Shown here: one piece after another, positions 41,968 to 52,957 of the stretch | How the letters are laid out: every line of letters starts with the position of its first letter | How positions within the stretch are numbered: position 1 is the first letter of the stretch | From: Juglans regia | Taxonomy: Eukaryota > Streptophyta > Magnoliopsida > Fagales > Juglandaceae | Reading direction: 5' to 3' | Length of the DNA: 64,000 nt | NCBI RefSeq assembly: GCF_001411555.2 | Contig: NW_023362426.1 | Coordinates: forward strand, 1-64,000 | Made by a program: the position numbers and the translations under genes | The notes under the pieces: generated by a model | What the model saw: only the letters and a program-made list of their open reading frames with translations | Databases searched by the model: none | Told to the model about the DNA's origin: nothing

Positions 41968-43938
41968 GATTCGCCCTGGGTTGGGGCATACTAATTCTAA
42001 GGTCATGATAGTATCATAGGATGCCCGCGAGCAAAAAACTCCGACTTCTTATTTTTGCCACTTTGCCCTCAATTGGTTTCCAAGTAAGCGTGAGCAAAGT
42101 GGTAAAAATAGGAGTTACTCCGATTCACCCCGGGTTGGGGCATACTTACCCTATGGTCATGCTAGTACCATAGGATGCCCCAGAGTAAAAAACTCGAACC
42201 TCTTATTTTTGGCACTTTGCACTCAATTGGTTTCCATGTAAGCGTGGGCAAAGTGGTAAAAATAGGAGTTGCTTCGATTCACCGCGGGTTGGGGCGTACC
42301 TACCCTAAGGTCATGGTAGTACCATAGTATGCCCGCGAGCAAAAAACTTCAACCTCTCATTTTTGCCACAATGCCCTCAATTGGTTTCCTACATAACATG
42401 GCCAAAGTGGTAAAAATAAGAGTTGTGCCGATTTGCCTCAGGTTGGCGCATACTTACCCTTTGGTCATGGTGGTACCATAGGAAGGCCACGAGCAGGAAA
42501 CAACAATCTCTTATTTTTGCCACTTTGCTCTCAAATCTTTTCTAACTAAGCGTGGGCAAAGAGGTAAAAATCTGAGTTGCTCCGATTCACCCCAGGATGG
42601 GGCATACTGACCCTAAGGTCATGGTAGTACCATACGATGCCCGCGAGCAAAAAACTCCGACCTCTTGTTTTAGCCCCTTTGCCCTCAATTGGTTTCCATG
42701 TAAGCGTGGGCAAAGTAGTAAAAATAGGAGTTGCTCCGATTCAAGCCTTGTTGGGTCATACTTACCCTATGGTCATGCTAGTACCATAGGATGCCCCAGA
42801 GTAAAAAACTTCAACCTCTTATTTTTGCCACTTTGCAGTCAACTGGTTTCCATGTAAGCATGGGCAAAGTGGTAAAAATAAGACATGCTCCGATTCACCG
42901 CGGGTTGGGGAGTACGTACCCTATGGTCATGGTAGTACCATAGAAAGGCCGCGAGCAGGAAACAACAACCTTTTATTTTTGCCACGTTGCCTTCAAATCG
43001 TTTCTAACTAAGCGTAGGCAAAGTGGTAAAAATAAGAGTTGCGGCAATTCTCCCCGAGTTGGGGCATACTTACCCTTAGGTCATGGTAGTATACCATAGG
43101 ATGCCCCAGAGCAAAAAACTCAAACTTCTTATTTTTGCCACTTTGCACTCAATTGGTTTCCAAGTAAGCGTGGGCGAAGTGGTAGAAATAAGAGTTGCTC
43201 CGATTCAACCTGGGTTGTGGCATACTTACCCTAAGGTCATGGTAGCACCATAGGACGCCCGCGAGCAAAAAACTTCAACCTCTTATTTTTTCCACATTGC
43301 CCTCAAATTGTTTCCTACATAACATGGCCAAAGTGGTTAAAATAAGAGTTGCTCCGATTCGCCTCAACTTAGGGCATACTTACCCTTTAGTCATGGTAGT
43401 ACCATAGGAAGGCCGCAAGCATGAAAGAACAACCTCTTATTTTTGCCACTTTCCCTCAAATCGTTTATAACTAAGCATGGGCAAAGTGGTAAAAATAGGA
43501 GTTGCTCCAATTCACCCCGGGTTGGGGCATACTTACCCTAAGGTCACGGTAGTACCATTGGATGCCCCAGAGCAAAAAACTCAAACCTCTTATTTTTGCC
43601 ACTTTGCCCCCAATTGATTTCCATGTAAGCGTGGGCAAAGTGGTAAAAATAAGAGTTGCTCCGATTCATCCCGGGTTGGGGCGTACCTACCCAATGGTCA
43701 TGGTAGTACCATAGGAAGGCCACGAGAAGGGAACAACAATCTCTTATTTTTGCCACTGTGCCCTCAAATCGTTTCTAACTAAGCGTGGGTAAAGTGGTAA
43801 AAATAGGAGTTGCTCCGATTCACCCCCGTTTGGGGCATACCCATCCTAAGGTCATGGTAGTACCATAGGATGCCCACGAGCAAAAATCTCCAACCTCTTA
43901 TTTTTTCCACTTTGCCCTCAAGTGGTTTCCATGTAAGC
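41968..43938 (-). repeat. 154-bp satellite, array 2, main segment (about 13 monomers)
   Basis: The 'ttgggg' landmark recurs at about 41981, 42135, 42289, 42443, 42597, 42751, 42905, 43059, 43215, 43369, 43522, 43676 and 43829, almost always 154 bp apart. Four diagnostic monomer types recur in a fixed order (see findings). No gene. Confidence 0.94.
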
Positions 43939-44192
43939 AGTAACTATGAATGAAACAGCGAGATGGGGCGTACTTACCCTATGGTCAAGAGAAACACGAA
44001 ATGAATGAAAAAAAATGGCACGTGAATCAAGGAAATTATATAAATGAAACAGTAACTACAAGACAAGATACCAACTAGAATCACCCCTTTTGATGATAAG
44101 GCTGAAGAAAAAATCTCGGGATTTTTTTTTTTTTTTTCACGATTTTTTTCTTTTCTTTTCCTTTCTTTTCTTTTCTTTTCTTTTCTTTTCTT
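43939..44192. other. Rearranged junction: satellite scrap and inverted G-type leader
   Basis: A scrap of satellite ('gatggggcgtacttaccctatggtca', 43959-43985) is followed by the complement of a G-type leader (43986-44190), including poly-T and TTTTC repeats. It then switches to plus-strand LTR of I. Confidence 0.75.
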
Positions 44193-44429
44193 TGATGAGT
44201 TGAGTTTATCTCCTCTTGTTCTTAATTGAACTTTTGAACTTATCAAAGGTAAATCACAACCTTTGTGGCGTTCCTACTTTGTAATCTGGGTTCTTGAGAC
44301 GGGTTCTTCAATGGGTCTAGATTTTAATATAATCTAGGTTCTCCATCCATTGACTTGGTTTTGGCATTCTTGGGGAGTTTTCAAATTGATTGTGGGTTCA
44401 AGGGAATTCATTCCCACGGGTTTATATCA
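44193..44429 (+). repeat. Right end of 5' LTR, element I
   Basis: 237 bp from 'gatgagttgagttt' to TTTATATCA. The left two-thirds are missing. Confidence 0.85.
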
Positions 44430-45240
44430 TTTGGTATTTAGAGCAAGGTTTCCAATCAGGTCTGATTCTATCTTTTAATTCTTGTATCTCTAAATTTAAT
44501 TCTAGGGCTTCATTATTCTAGGGTTACCAAAAAAAAGAAAAAAAACATAGAAACAAAAAGTAGACTGCCGAAATTCTTTGGGTTTGGCTGAAATTTGCAT
44601 CACCTAGGGTTTCAAAATTCTAGGGTTTTCTACATCTCTCAGTTTGTCAATTGCTTAGAGTGTCGTTCCATTGATTCTCTTCTATTTCATTGTCCATGCT
44701 TGTGTGCTTAAATTCAATTGCTTGGTTTTCACAATTGAATATTGCTGTTTGTGGTTAAATTAGAGAAAAGAAAAGGAAAGGAAAAGAAAAGAAAAGAAAA
44801 GAAAAGAAAAGAAAGGAAAAAAAAAAGAAAATTCGAAAAAAAAAAAACGAAAAAAGAAGAAGAAGGAAAGAGAAGGTAGCATATTCAAAGTTGTTACATA
44901 GTTACAACAAAGAGAAAGAAAGTATTTGTTGATTGAGCTTTTATCATCATAGAAGTTAAATACATCTTTCTAGTTGGTATCTTGTTTTATAATTACTCTT
45001 TCCCTCGTATAAATTCCTTGAGTCTCATATCATTTTATTCCTTCATTGTTTCTTGGATCTATATTACTGGTTGGAATAATACAAGGTTGTATTGTCTTGA
45101 TTTAGTTCAACTAGTTCTTAAAGAACTTGAGCGAGAAAACTATTGAGGTAAAAGGCAACAGAGTGTGACACTATTATCTGGAAAAAGCCAATTAAGAGTG
45201 AAACACGAGTGGAGTGCCATTATTCGAGTGTAAACACGTG

Positions 45241-47790
45241 ATGTCTCATAGGAGTGACTCATTACCGAACGGGATGGTACATAACTCATCCCTTCTCTTG
45301 CAAGCCATGCAACAACAGTTTGAGAAGTTGAACTTGGTGTTGGGTGAAGTGAGGGATAGGATGGATCACCAAGATGCGGTAATTAGAAATCTTTATGGTA
45401 GGAGAGGTAGGAGGCATCCTGAGTTTAGTGTTGAAAATGGGTATTAGAATGAAGACTATGGTGATTCTCTTGTTACCAGGCATGAACTCAATACAAAAGT
45501 TAAGATGGATGATATAGAGCAGCAGAGTGAGAACATTTTTCATACTTGATGCCACATCAACAAGGTATGTAGTATGATCGTTGATTTTAGGAGTTGTATT
45601 AATTTTGCTAGCACCACTTTAGTTGAGAAATTGAATTTACCTATCTTGAAACACCCTAGGCCATACATGTTGCAGTGGTTGAGTGATTGTGGGGAGGTTA
45701 GGGTAAATAAACAAGTGCTAGTTTCTTTTTCAATTGGAAATTACCAGGATATGGTCCTTTGTAATGTAGTGCCAATGCATGCTGGTCATATTTTGTTGGG
45801 GAAACCATGGCAGTATGATAGGAAGGTGATTCATGATGGGTTAAGGAACATGTACAGTTTTGAAAAGGATGGAAAAACAATCAAACTTGCTCCTTTAACT
45901 CCAACACATGTCCATGGAGACCAATTGAATTTGAAAAGTGAGGTTGCTCAAAAAGGACAGTGAAAATGAGAGTGATAAAAAAAAAAAGTGAACAGGAGAT
46001 TGAGCAAACAAGCAAGAGTGAAAGTGAGAATGAGCTGAAAAGCAAGAGTGAAGGTGAGAGTGAAAGTGAGATTGAGCTGAAAAGCAAGAGTGGAGATGAG
46101 ATTGAGAATAAAAGAAATAGTGAGACCGAAATGGAGAAAGAGAGAAAAATGAAAGAGAAAAAAGAAGAGGGTGAGAATAAGACCTCAAGCACAAGAGAGA
46201 ATGAGTTGAAAAATAATTGTGAGGTCGAGAGTACAAAAAAAGATGAAGAAAAAGAGAGTGACAGAAAAAAAAAGAGTGTGAAAAGAAGAAAGAGTGTGAA
46301 AGGGAAAAAGAGAGTGAAAAAGAAAAAGAGAGTGTGAAGAAAGTGAGGGAAAAACAAAGAGAAAAGTGAGTTTTTATGCTAAGGCAAGTCTTAATCCTAA
46401 CGAACTTTACGTATGTTTGCTTAGTATTGTTGTCTCTTTGTTGCAGGGATATGAGGTCGTGTTTCCAAGTGGTGTATTTAGTGGATTGCCACCCATTAGG
46501 GACATAGAGCACTACATTGATTTTGTGCCAAGAGCAACAATTCCTAACCGACCTTTCTTGGAAGAACAGGAGTCATTGACACACTTAAAGGGACAAGGTA
46601 AGTTGTTGACTATAATGCGTGCAAAGCGGGAGGATTGTATTGAGACTTTTCCTCATGTATTCAAATACACACAAGGTATGGAAAATTTTGTGGTTGACGC
46701 TTCAGCAAGAAGGTATGTCCTTGTCTTCATTTTAGATGCAAAATTGTTGAGAATTGAATATGATAAGGAATTGCATGCTAATGATGATGACTTTGCTAGT
46801 GTGTATGGAACATGTGAGAAAGCTTCATTTGGTAAGTTCTATAAATAAGATTGGTACTTGTTTACAAAGAATAGATTTTGTGTGCCTACTAGTTTTATGC
46901 GTAAGTTGCTTGTGTGTGATGGACACGGTGGCTTGTTGAGTAACCTTAATGTAGGAAAGACTTTTGTTGTGTTGCATGAACATTTTTAGGAATATCATTT
47001 GTCAATCAATGACATGTTGCATGGACATTTGTGGAAGTTTCATTTTTCATTTAATGATATGTTGCATGAACGTTTGTGGGAGTACCATTTGCCATTCATT
47101 GACGTATCGCATGAACGTTTGTGGAAGCATCATTTGTCATTCATTAACGTGTTACATGAACATTTGTGGAAGTATTACTTGCCATTCATTGAGTTTGCAT
47201 ATAATTGGAGTGGTCATTTTGTTGTAGGGAAATATTTAGGTTTGTTTCATAAACGTTTATGGGAGTATCATTTGCCATTGATTGAATTGTTACATGGACG
47301 TTTCCGGGAGTATCATTTGCCATTCATTGAGTTTGCATATTGGAGTGATCATTTTGGTTTGAGGAATATTTTAGATGTGCTTCATGAACATTTGTGGGAA
47401 TATTGTTTACCATTCATTGAGTTTACATATTATTGGAGTGTTCATGCTACTACTAAATTTTCACCATTCGAAATTGTTTATGGACTTAACCCATTTACTC
47501 CTTTTGATTTAACACATTTACCTGTTGATGATAGGAGTAACTTGGATGGTCTTTTCCAAATTCTTGAACAAATTAATGAAAATGCATATCAAATGGATCT
47601 TCCAGGTAACTATCTTGTTTCTACTATTTTCAACGTTACTAACCATTTTCCCTTTGATCCAGGTGGAGATTCGAGGTCGAATCCTTTTGAGGAGAGGGGG
47701 AATGATAGGAACCAAGATTGGCCTAGTCTTAAAGATCATTTGCAACTTCCAGATGGGCCAAGAAGATCAAGGAGACAATGCATGGATTGA
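45241..47790 (+). pseudogene. Gag/protease-like chimeric polyprotein of element I, several breaks
   Basis: The Gag N-terminus (MSHRSDSLPNG; LLLQAMQQQFEKLNLVLGEV) ends at a TAG at 45445-45447. The Gag core is absent; the sequence passes to SLVTRHELNTKV and, after a TGA near 45547, the protease-like part from 45574 (MIVDFRSCINFAS instead of IDGGSCTNVAS; HAGHILLGKPWQYDR). A frameshift near 45960 precedes the Lys/Glu/Ser spacer (45960-46337). A further frame from 46366 holds the pre-RT segment (IRDIEHYIDFVPRA) and RNase H C-terminal half, then stops at 46846-46848. Repeats and integrase tail run 46972-47790, ending in the LTR. The family start is reached 8 codons after an upstream ATG at 45214 because leader DNA between them is deleted. 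Confidence 0.83.
46972..47436 (+). repeat. 45-bp coding repeat array, 8 units (element I)
   Basis: Units include HGHLWKFHFSFND, HERLWEYHLPFID, HERLWKHHLSFIN, HEHLWKYYLPFIEF, HKRLWEYHLPLIE, HGRFREYHLPFIEF and HEHLWEYCLPFIEF. The first has an internal stop. Confidence 0.9.
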
Positions 47791-48195
47791 TGCAATCCAC
47801 TTTGGACAAGTTTAGCAAGAGCCCAACATTCAAGATGGGGCTTGAAGGATAAAGATCCAGTTTTAATTCATTTGATCAGCTACGGAAGAGGGGAACGACA
47901 AGACTTAAAGGCTTTGGGCTCTTGAAGGGTTTCAACCTATTTAATTCATTTTAAAAACTTATTTTATTAGCTTAGAATAATTGAGTTTATTATGGGAAGC
48001 ACTAAAGGGGGCCTATGCAAGGGCACGTTGGGAAGGTTATTATTTTATTGAACTAGGGTTAGGGTTACTGTAGCCGAGTTACTGTAGCGAGGCACTGTTC
48101 ATCCAGGGGCAGTTTTGGAAGATGGGGGTTTATTTTGGCTAGGGTTTCATTAGGTTTTGCTTTAAATACTCTATGTAGCCTCATTCTAATCGGTA
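47703..48195 (+). repeat. 3' LTR of element I, truncated
   Basis: 493 bp from TGATAGGAACC to 'cattctaatcggt'. It then switches to the complement of an LTR start. Confidence 0.85.
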
Positions 48196-48232
48196 ATGAT
48201 CTTTAAGACTAGGCCCATCTTGGTTCCTATCA
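48196..48232 (-). repeat. LTR-end fragment, inverted
   Basis: 37 bp ('aatgatctttaagac' to GGTTCCTATCA). It forms an inverted pair with the start of I's 3' LTR at 47703 and adjoins J coding sequence. Confidence 0.8.
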
Positions 48233-49835
48233 ACTAGCAAAGTCATCATCATTAGCATGCAATTCCTTATCATATTCAAGTCTCAACAATTTTGCATCTA
48301 CAATGAATACAATGACATACCTTCTTACTAAAGCATCAACCACAAAATTTTTCATACCTTGTGTGTATTTGAAAACATGAGGAAAAGTCTCAATACAGTC
48401 CTCCCCCTTAGCATGCATTCTACTCAACAACTTACCTTGTCCCTTTAAGTGTGTCAAGGACTCATGTTCTTCAAATAAAGATCCGTTAGGAATTGTCACA
48501 CCTGGCACAAGATCAATGTAGTACTCTATCTCCCTAATAGGTGGCAATCCACTAAACACACCCCTAGGAATCACGATCTCATATCCCTGCAACAAAGAAA
48601 CAACAACACTTGGCAAAGAGTCGTTTAATTTGTTAGCATAAAAGCTTGACTTAGCATAAAAACTCACTTTTATCTTTCTATTTTCTCTACAATCTCTTTT
48701 TCTTTTTCCTCTTGTGGCTCCACTTTTTTTTCTTGACTCTCAACCACCTCTATATTTTCTTTTTCTCTCTCTTTCTTTTGATCTTTCGGCCTCATTCCCT
48801 TTTTTCCTCTCACTCTCTTTGTTCTTTTCATTCTCTGTTTTTCTTTCAGTCTCCACTTTTTTTGAACTCTCGGCCTCATAATTATTTTTCAACTCATTCT
48901 CTTTTCTTTTAAGGTTTCAGCCTCACCCCAATCTTTTCCCTTTGGTGGTTCGGTCTTCCCCTTTGCTACAGCTTGATCATTTTTGTCCCATTTCGGTTTT
49001 CAAGGAGTACTAGAAACCGAAGTATACCTTGATGCATGCACCCTTTCCTTTTAGTCGTCTCTCCACTTTCATAGCCATGTGCACCATATCCTCTACCTCC
49101 TTATAATGTTGCAACTCAACTACATTGGCTATCTCCCTATTCAACCCATTCAAAAATCTTGTCATCGTGGCCTCTCGATCCACCACTACATTAGCCCGAA
49201 CCATAGCCACCTCCATCTCCTTATGGTACTCCTCTACACTCCTAGTAGTTTTTGGTAGATGTCTCTATAGTAGTGGCTAGGTACAAATCTCTGCCTCATG
49301 ATAGCTTTCAACTCTCTCCATGTTTCTACAGTCTCAAGATTCCTTCTCCTATTGGTCACTAATTGATCCCACCAAATAATCGCATAATCAGTGAACTCAA
49401 TTACAGCGAACTTCACCTTCTTCTCATTTTCTCCCACTCTAAATAAACTTCAGGGTCAGTTCTACCTTGGAATGATGGTATTTTCATTTTGATGTTCCCA
49501 AGGTTCTTATCTACTCTATCTCGACCCCCTGAGTTTGCCATAAGACCTCTTCCATGCCTAACTCTTCTATGTCCACCCAATCCAACTTCAGATATTAAGC
49601 CTTCATCATCCCCACCAAACTCTCCATTCTTATACACATTCTCAATTCTAGGCTCACGTCGCCTCCTATCTCTCTCACCTTGTAGATTTCTAATCACAGC
49701 TTCTTGATTATCCATACTATCCCTCACTTCACCCAACACTAAGTTCAACCGCTCAAACTGTTGTTGCATGGCTCGCAACACAAAGGATGAGTTATCTGCC
49801 ACACCTTTTGGTAATGAGTCACTTCTATGAGACAT
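48233..49835 (-). pseudogene. Gag-led chimeric polyprotein of element J, fragmentary
   Basis: Starts at MSHRSDSLPKG (ATG at 49835). The Gag core begins (KMKIPSFQGRTDPEVYLEWEK), but about 44 bp encoding IELVFDCHNYSEE are deleted near 49435, shifting the frame. Further parts are WWDQLVTNRRRN and FVPSHYYRDIYQKL, then a second deletion near 49240, MEVAMVRANVVVDREA (49216-49010), a Lys/Glu/Ser spacer (48670-48930), the pre-RT segment (VVVSLLQGYEIVIPRG; IREIEYYIDLVPG) and the RNase H C-terminal half (KNFVVDALVRRYV). It is cut at DDFAS. No repeats or integrase tail remain. Confidence 0.82.
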
Positions 49836-49966
49836 CATAATATGTTGCACAAAAAGAATGTTATTGGAAAATCTTACACACTCCCTTACGTGTTTACACT
49901 CGAATAATGGCACTCCACTCGTGTTTCACTCTTAATGGTTTTTTTCCCGATAATAGTCTCACACTC
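48233..49966 (-). mobile_element. Element J: 5' half of a minus-strand Gag-type copy
   Basis: Leader (49836-49966), gag and spacer, ending within the RNase H-derived part at an LTR fragment. Its leader is interrupted at 49967 by the 5' LTR of K/M. Both LTRs are absent. Confidence 0.83.
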
Positions 49967-50801
49967 TGATAGGAACCAAGGTGGGCCTACTCTTAAAGAT
50001 CCTTTGCAAGTTCCAGATGGGCCAATTACAAGATCAAGGGCCAAGAAGATCAATGAAGCAATGCAAGGATTGGTGCAATCCACTTTGGATGAAGCCAACA
50101 AAAGCCCAACACTGAAGATGGGTCTGAAAGAAGAAGAACCAGCTTTGATCCACTTTATTCAAGCTGTGGAAGACTTGACTTAGAGATACGGCCTATTGTT
50201 ATTGGAGGCTTCCAATTTGGTTAAATGATTTATTTTATTAGTTTAGAATAAGTGGGCTTGAAGATACTTGGCTCACATGTCTTATTTCTTATGAACTATG
50301 TTTTTGGGAAGGCCTTGTATTTTGGCCAAGGGCTTATTTGGAAAGTTACATTTTAGGAATTAGGGTTTCATCAATTTATTGTAGGGTTACTGTAACCGCG
50401 CGTACTGTAGCCGGTACTGTTCATTAAGGGTAATTTTGGGAAAAATGGGCATTATTTTGGCTAGGGTTTTGATTAGGTTTGGATGTAAAAACTCTTTGTA
50501 GTCTCATTTGAGATATTAGACAATATTGAATTTATTTGTGAGTTGAGTTTTCTCCTCTTGTTCTTGATTGAACTCTTGAACTTATCAAAGATAAATCACA
50601 ACTTTTGTGGCGTTCCTCCATTGTAATCTGGGTTCATGAAACGGGTTCTTCAACGAGTCTAGATTTTAATATAATCTAGGTTCTTGAAACGGGTTCTCAT
50701 CGGGTCTAGATTCACCATCCTTGACTTGATTTTTGGCTTTCTTGGGAAGTTTTCAAATTGATTGTGGGTTCAAAGGAATTCATTCCCACGAGTTCATATC
50801 A
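49967..50801 (+). repeat. 5' LTR of element K/M
   Basis: 835 bp, TGATAGGAACCAAGGTGGG...TTCATATCA, close to the 5' LTR of G (836 bp). Confidence 0.93.
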
Positions 50802-50815
50802 TTTGGTATCAGAGC
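50802..50815 (+). promoter_or_regulatory. Primer-binding site of element K/M (canonical)
   Basis: TTTGGTATCAGAGC, an exact initiator-Met tRNA-type site. It is the only one in the window without the extra T. Confidence 0.88.
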
Positions 50816-51336
50816 AAAGTTTACAATCAGGTCTAATTCTATCTTTTATTTCTTGCATATTTAATTCTAGGGTTTCATTGTTCTAGGATTGAGTACAAAA
50901 AAAAAAAAATAGTGGTGGCTAGCAGATTTCTTCACTATTGTTAGGGTTCTTGAAATTCATTGTTCTAGGATTTGTGTTGGCTGAAATCTCTTCTTCTAGG
51001 GGCTGCCGTATATCACTTGCCCTAGGGTTTTTGAGTTATTGTTAGGGTTTGCTCAACTGCTTATTCTTGATTGTGATCAAATCAGTTGGTGAAAGGAAAA
51101 GAAAAGAAAAAAAAAGAAAGGAAAAGAAAAAAATAATCGTGAAAAAAAAAAAAATCCAGGGATTTTTTCTTCAGCCTTATCATCAAAATGGGTGATACTA
51201 GTTGGTATCTTGTCTTATAGTTACTGTTTCATTCATATAATTTGCTTGATTCACGTGCCATTTTTTTCATTCCTTCCGTATTTCTCTTGTTCTTGTTTTT
51301 TGGACCTAATTACTTGTTGGGATAAAACAAAGTTGT
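50816..51336 (+). other. 5' leader of element K/M (first part)
   Basis: G-type leader with A/G-rich repeats (about 51098-51131). It is interrupted by L at 51337. Confidence 0.75.
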
Positions 51337-52047
51337 TGATGGGAACTAAGGTGGGCCAAGTCTTAAAGATACGTTGCAAGTTCAAGATGGCCCAAAAACA
51401 AGTTAAAGGGCTTAAATGATGAAGATTCAGTTTTGATTCATTTGATAAGTTATGATGAAGGTCTTGGGCACTTGAAGACTTTCAACTTATTTAATTCTTG
51501 TAAATGACTTATTTTATTAGTTTAGAATAATTGAGTTTATTATGGGAAGCACTTAAGGGGGCTATGCAAGGGCATGTTGGGAAAGTTAATATTTTATTGA
51601 ACTAGGGTTAGGGTTACTGTAGCTGAGTACTGTAGCGACATACAGTAGCCGTGACACTGTTCACTCAGGGGTACTTTTCGAAGATGGGGTTTATTTTGGC
51701 TAGGGTTTCATTAGGTTTTGCTTTAAATACTCTATGTAGCCTTATTCTAATCAGTTTATGAAATTTGATGAATTTATTCATTGTGAGTTGAGTTTTACTC
51801 CTCTTATTCTTAATTGAACTTTTGAACTTATCAAAGGTAAATCACAACCTTTGTGGCGTTCCTCCTTTGTAATCTGGGTTCTTGAGACGGGTTCTTCAAC
51901 GGGTCTAGATTTTAATATAATATAGGTTCTTGAAACGAGTTCTCATCGGGTCTAGGTTCTCCATCCATTGGCTTGATTTTGGCTTTCTTGGGAAGTTTTC
52001 AATTTGATTGTGGGTTCAAGGGATTTCGTTCCCGCGAGTTCATATCA
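51337..52047 (+). repeat. 5' LTR of element L
   Basis: 711 bp, TGATGGGAACTAAGG...TTCATATCA. Confidence 0.92.
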
Positions 52048-52062
52048 TTTGGTATTCAGAGC

Positions 52063-52957
52063 AAGGTTTCCAATCAGGTCTGATTCTATCTTTTAATTTT
52101 AGCATTCTTAAATTTAAATCTAGGGCTTCATTGTTCTAGGGTTGCCAAAAAAAAAAAATAGAAACAAAAAGTAGGCTGCCGAAATTCTTAGGATTTTGGA
52201 TTTGGCTGAAATTTGCATCACCTAGGCTTTCAAAATTCTAGGGTTTCCTGCATCTCTAAGTTTGTCAATTGCTTGGAGTGTCGTTCCATTGATTCTCTTC
52301 TACTTCATTGTCCATGCTTGTGTGTTTGAATTCAATTGGTTGGTTTTCACAATTGAATATTGCTGTTTGTGGATGAATTAGAGAAAAGAAAAGAAAGGAA
52401 AAGAAAAGAAAAGGAAAGGAAAGGAAAAGAAAAGAAAAGAAAGGAAAGGAAAAAAAGAAAAGAAAAGAAAATTCGAAAAAAAAAAAAAAAAAAAAAGAAG
52501 GGATGAAGAAAAGAGAAGGTAGCATATTCAAAGTTGCTACATAGTTACAACAAAGAGAAAGAAAGAAATTTGTTGATTAAACCTTATGATCAAAGGGGCT
52601 GCTGCATACATCACTCAAGTTGGTATCTTGTCTTATTGTTACTCTTTCATTCGTATAACTTCATTGATTCTCGTGTCATTTTTATTCCTTCATGTTTCTC
52701 TTGTTCTTGTTTCCTGAATCTAATTACTAGTTGGGATAAAACAAGGTTGCCTTGTCTTGATTGAGTTCATTTAGTTCTGAAAGAACTTGAGTGGAAAAAC
52801 TATTGAGGTAAAAGGCAAGAGAGTGTGAGACTATTATCGGGAAAAAGCCATTAAGAGTGAAACACGAGTAGAGTGTCATTATTCGAGTTGAAACACGTAA
52901 GGGAGTGTGTGAGGTTTTCTTTTTTACCACTAACATTCTTCTGTGCAGCACCTTGTA
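52063..52957 (+). other. 5' leader of element L
   Basis: Closely matches the leaders of A and O, including the block ending 'cattcttctgtgcag' before gag. No gene. Confidence 0.75.

Larger units (their letters stand above)
44193..48195 (+). mobile_element. Element I: non-autonomous copy, protease-type, both LTRs truncated
   Basis: LTR end 44193-44429, PBS 44430-44444, leader with AAAAG units (about 44765-44820), coding 45241-47790, polypurine tract 47689-47702, 3' LTR 47703-48195 (cut). Confidence 0.87.

Noticed and set aside
45205..45250. Precise intron removal in the leader of element I, where 'cacgt' joins 'gatgtctcat'
   Set aside because: The join leaves 'gt' behind and does not fall at the acceptor seen in sister copies, so a small deletion is more likely than retro-processing.
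45881..46512. Long Ser/Leu/Phe-rich ORFs that look like multi-pass membrane proteins (also near 32462-33147, 17449-17667, 53872-54315)
   Set aside because: They are the antisense of the Lys/Glu/Ser-rich spacer. Codons for Lys and Glu read backwards give Phe, Leu and Ser.
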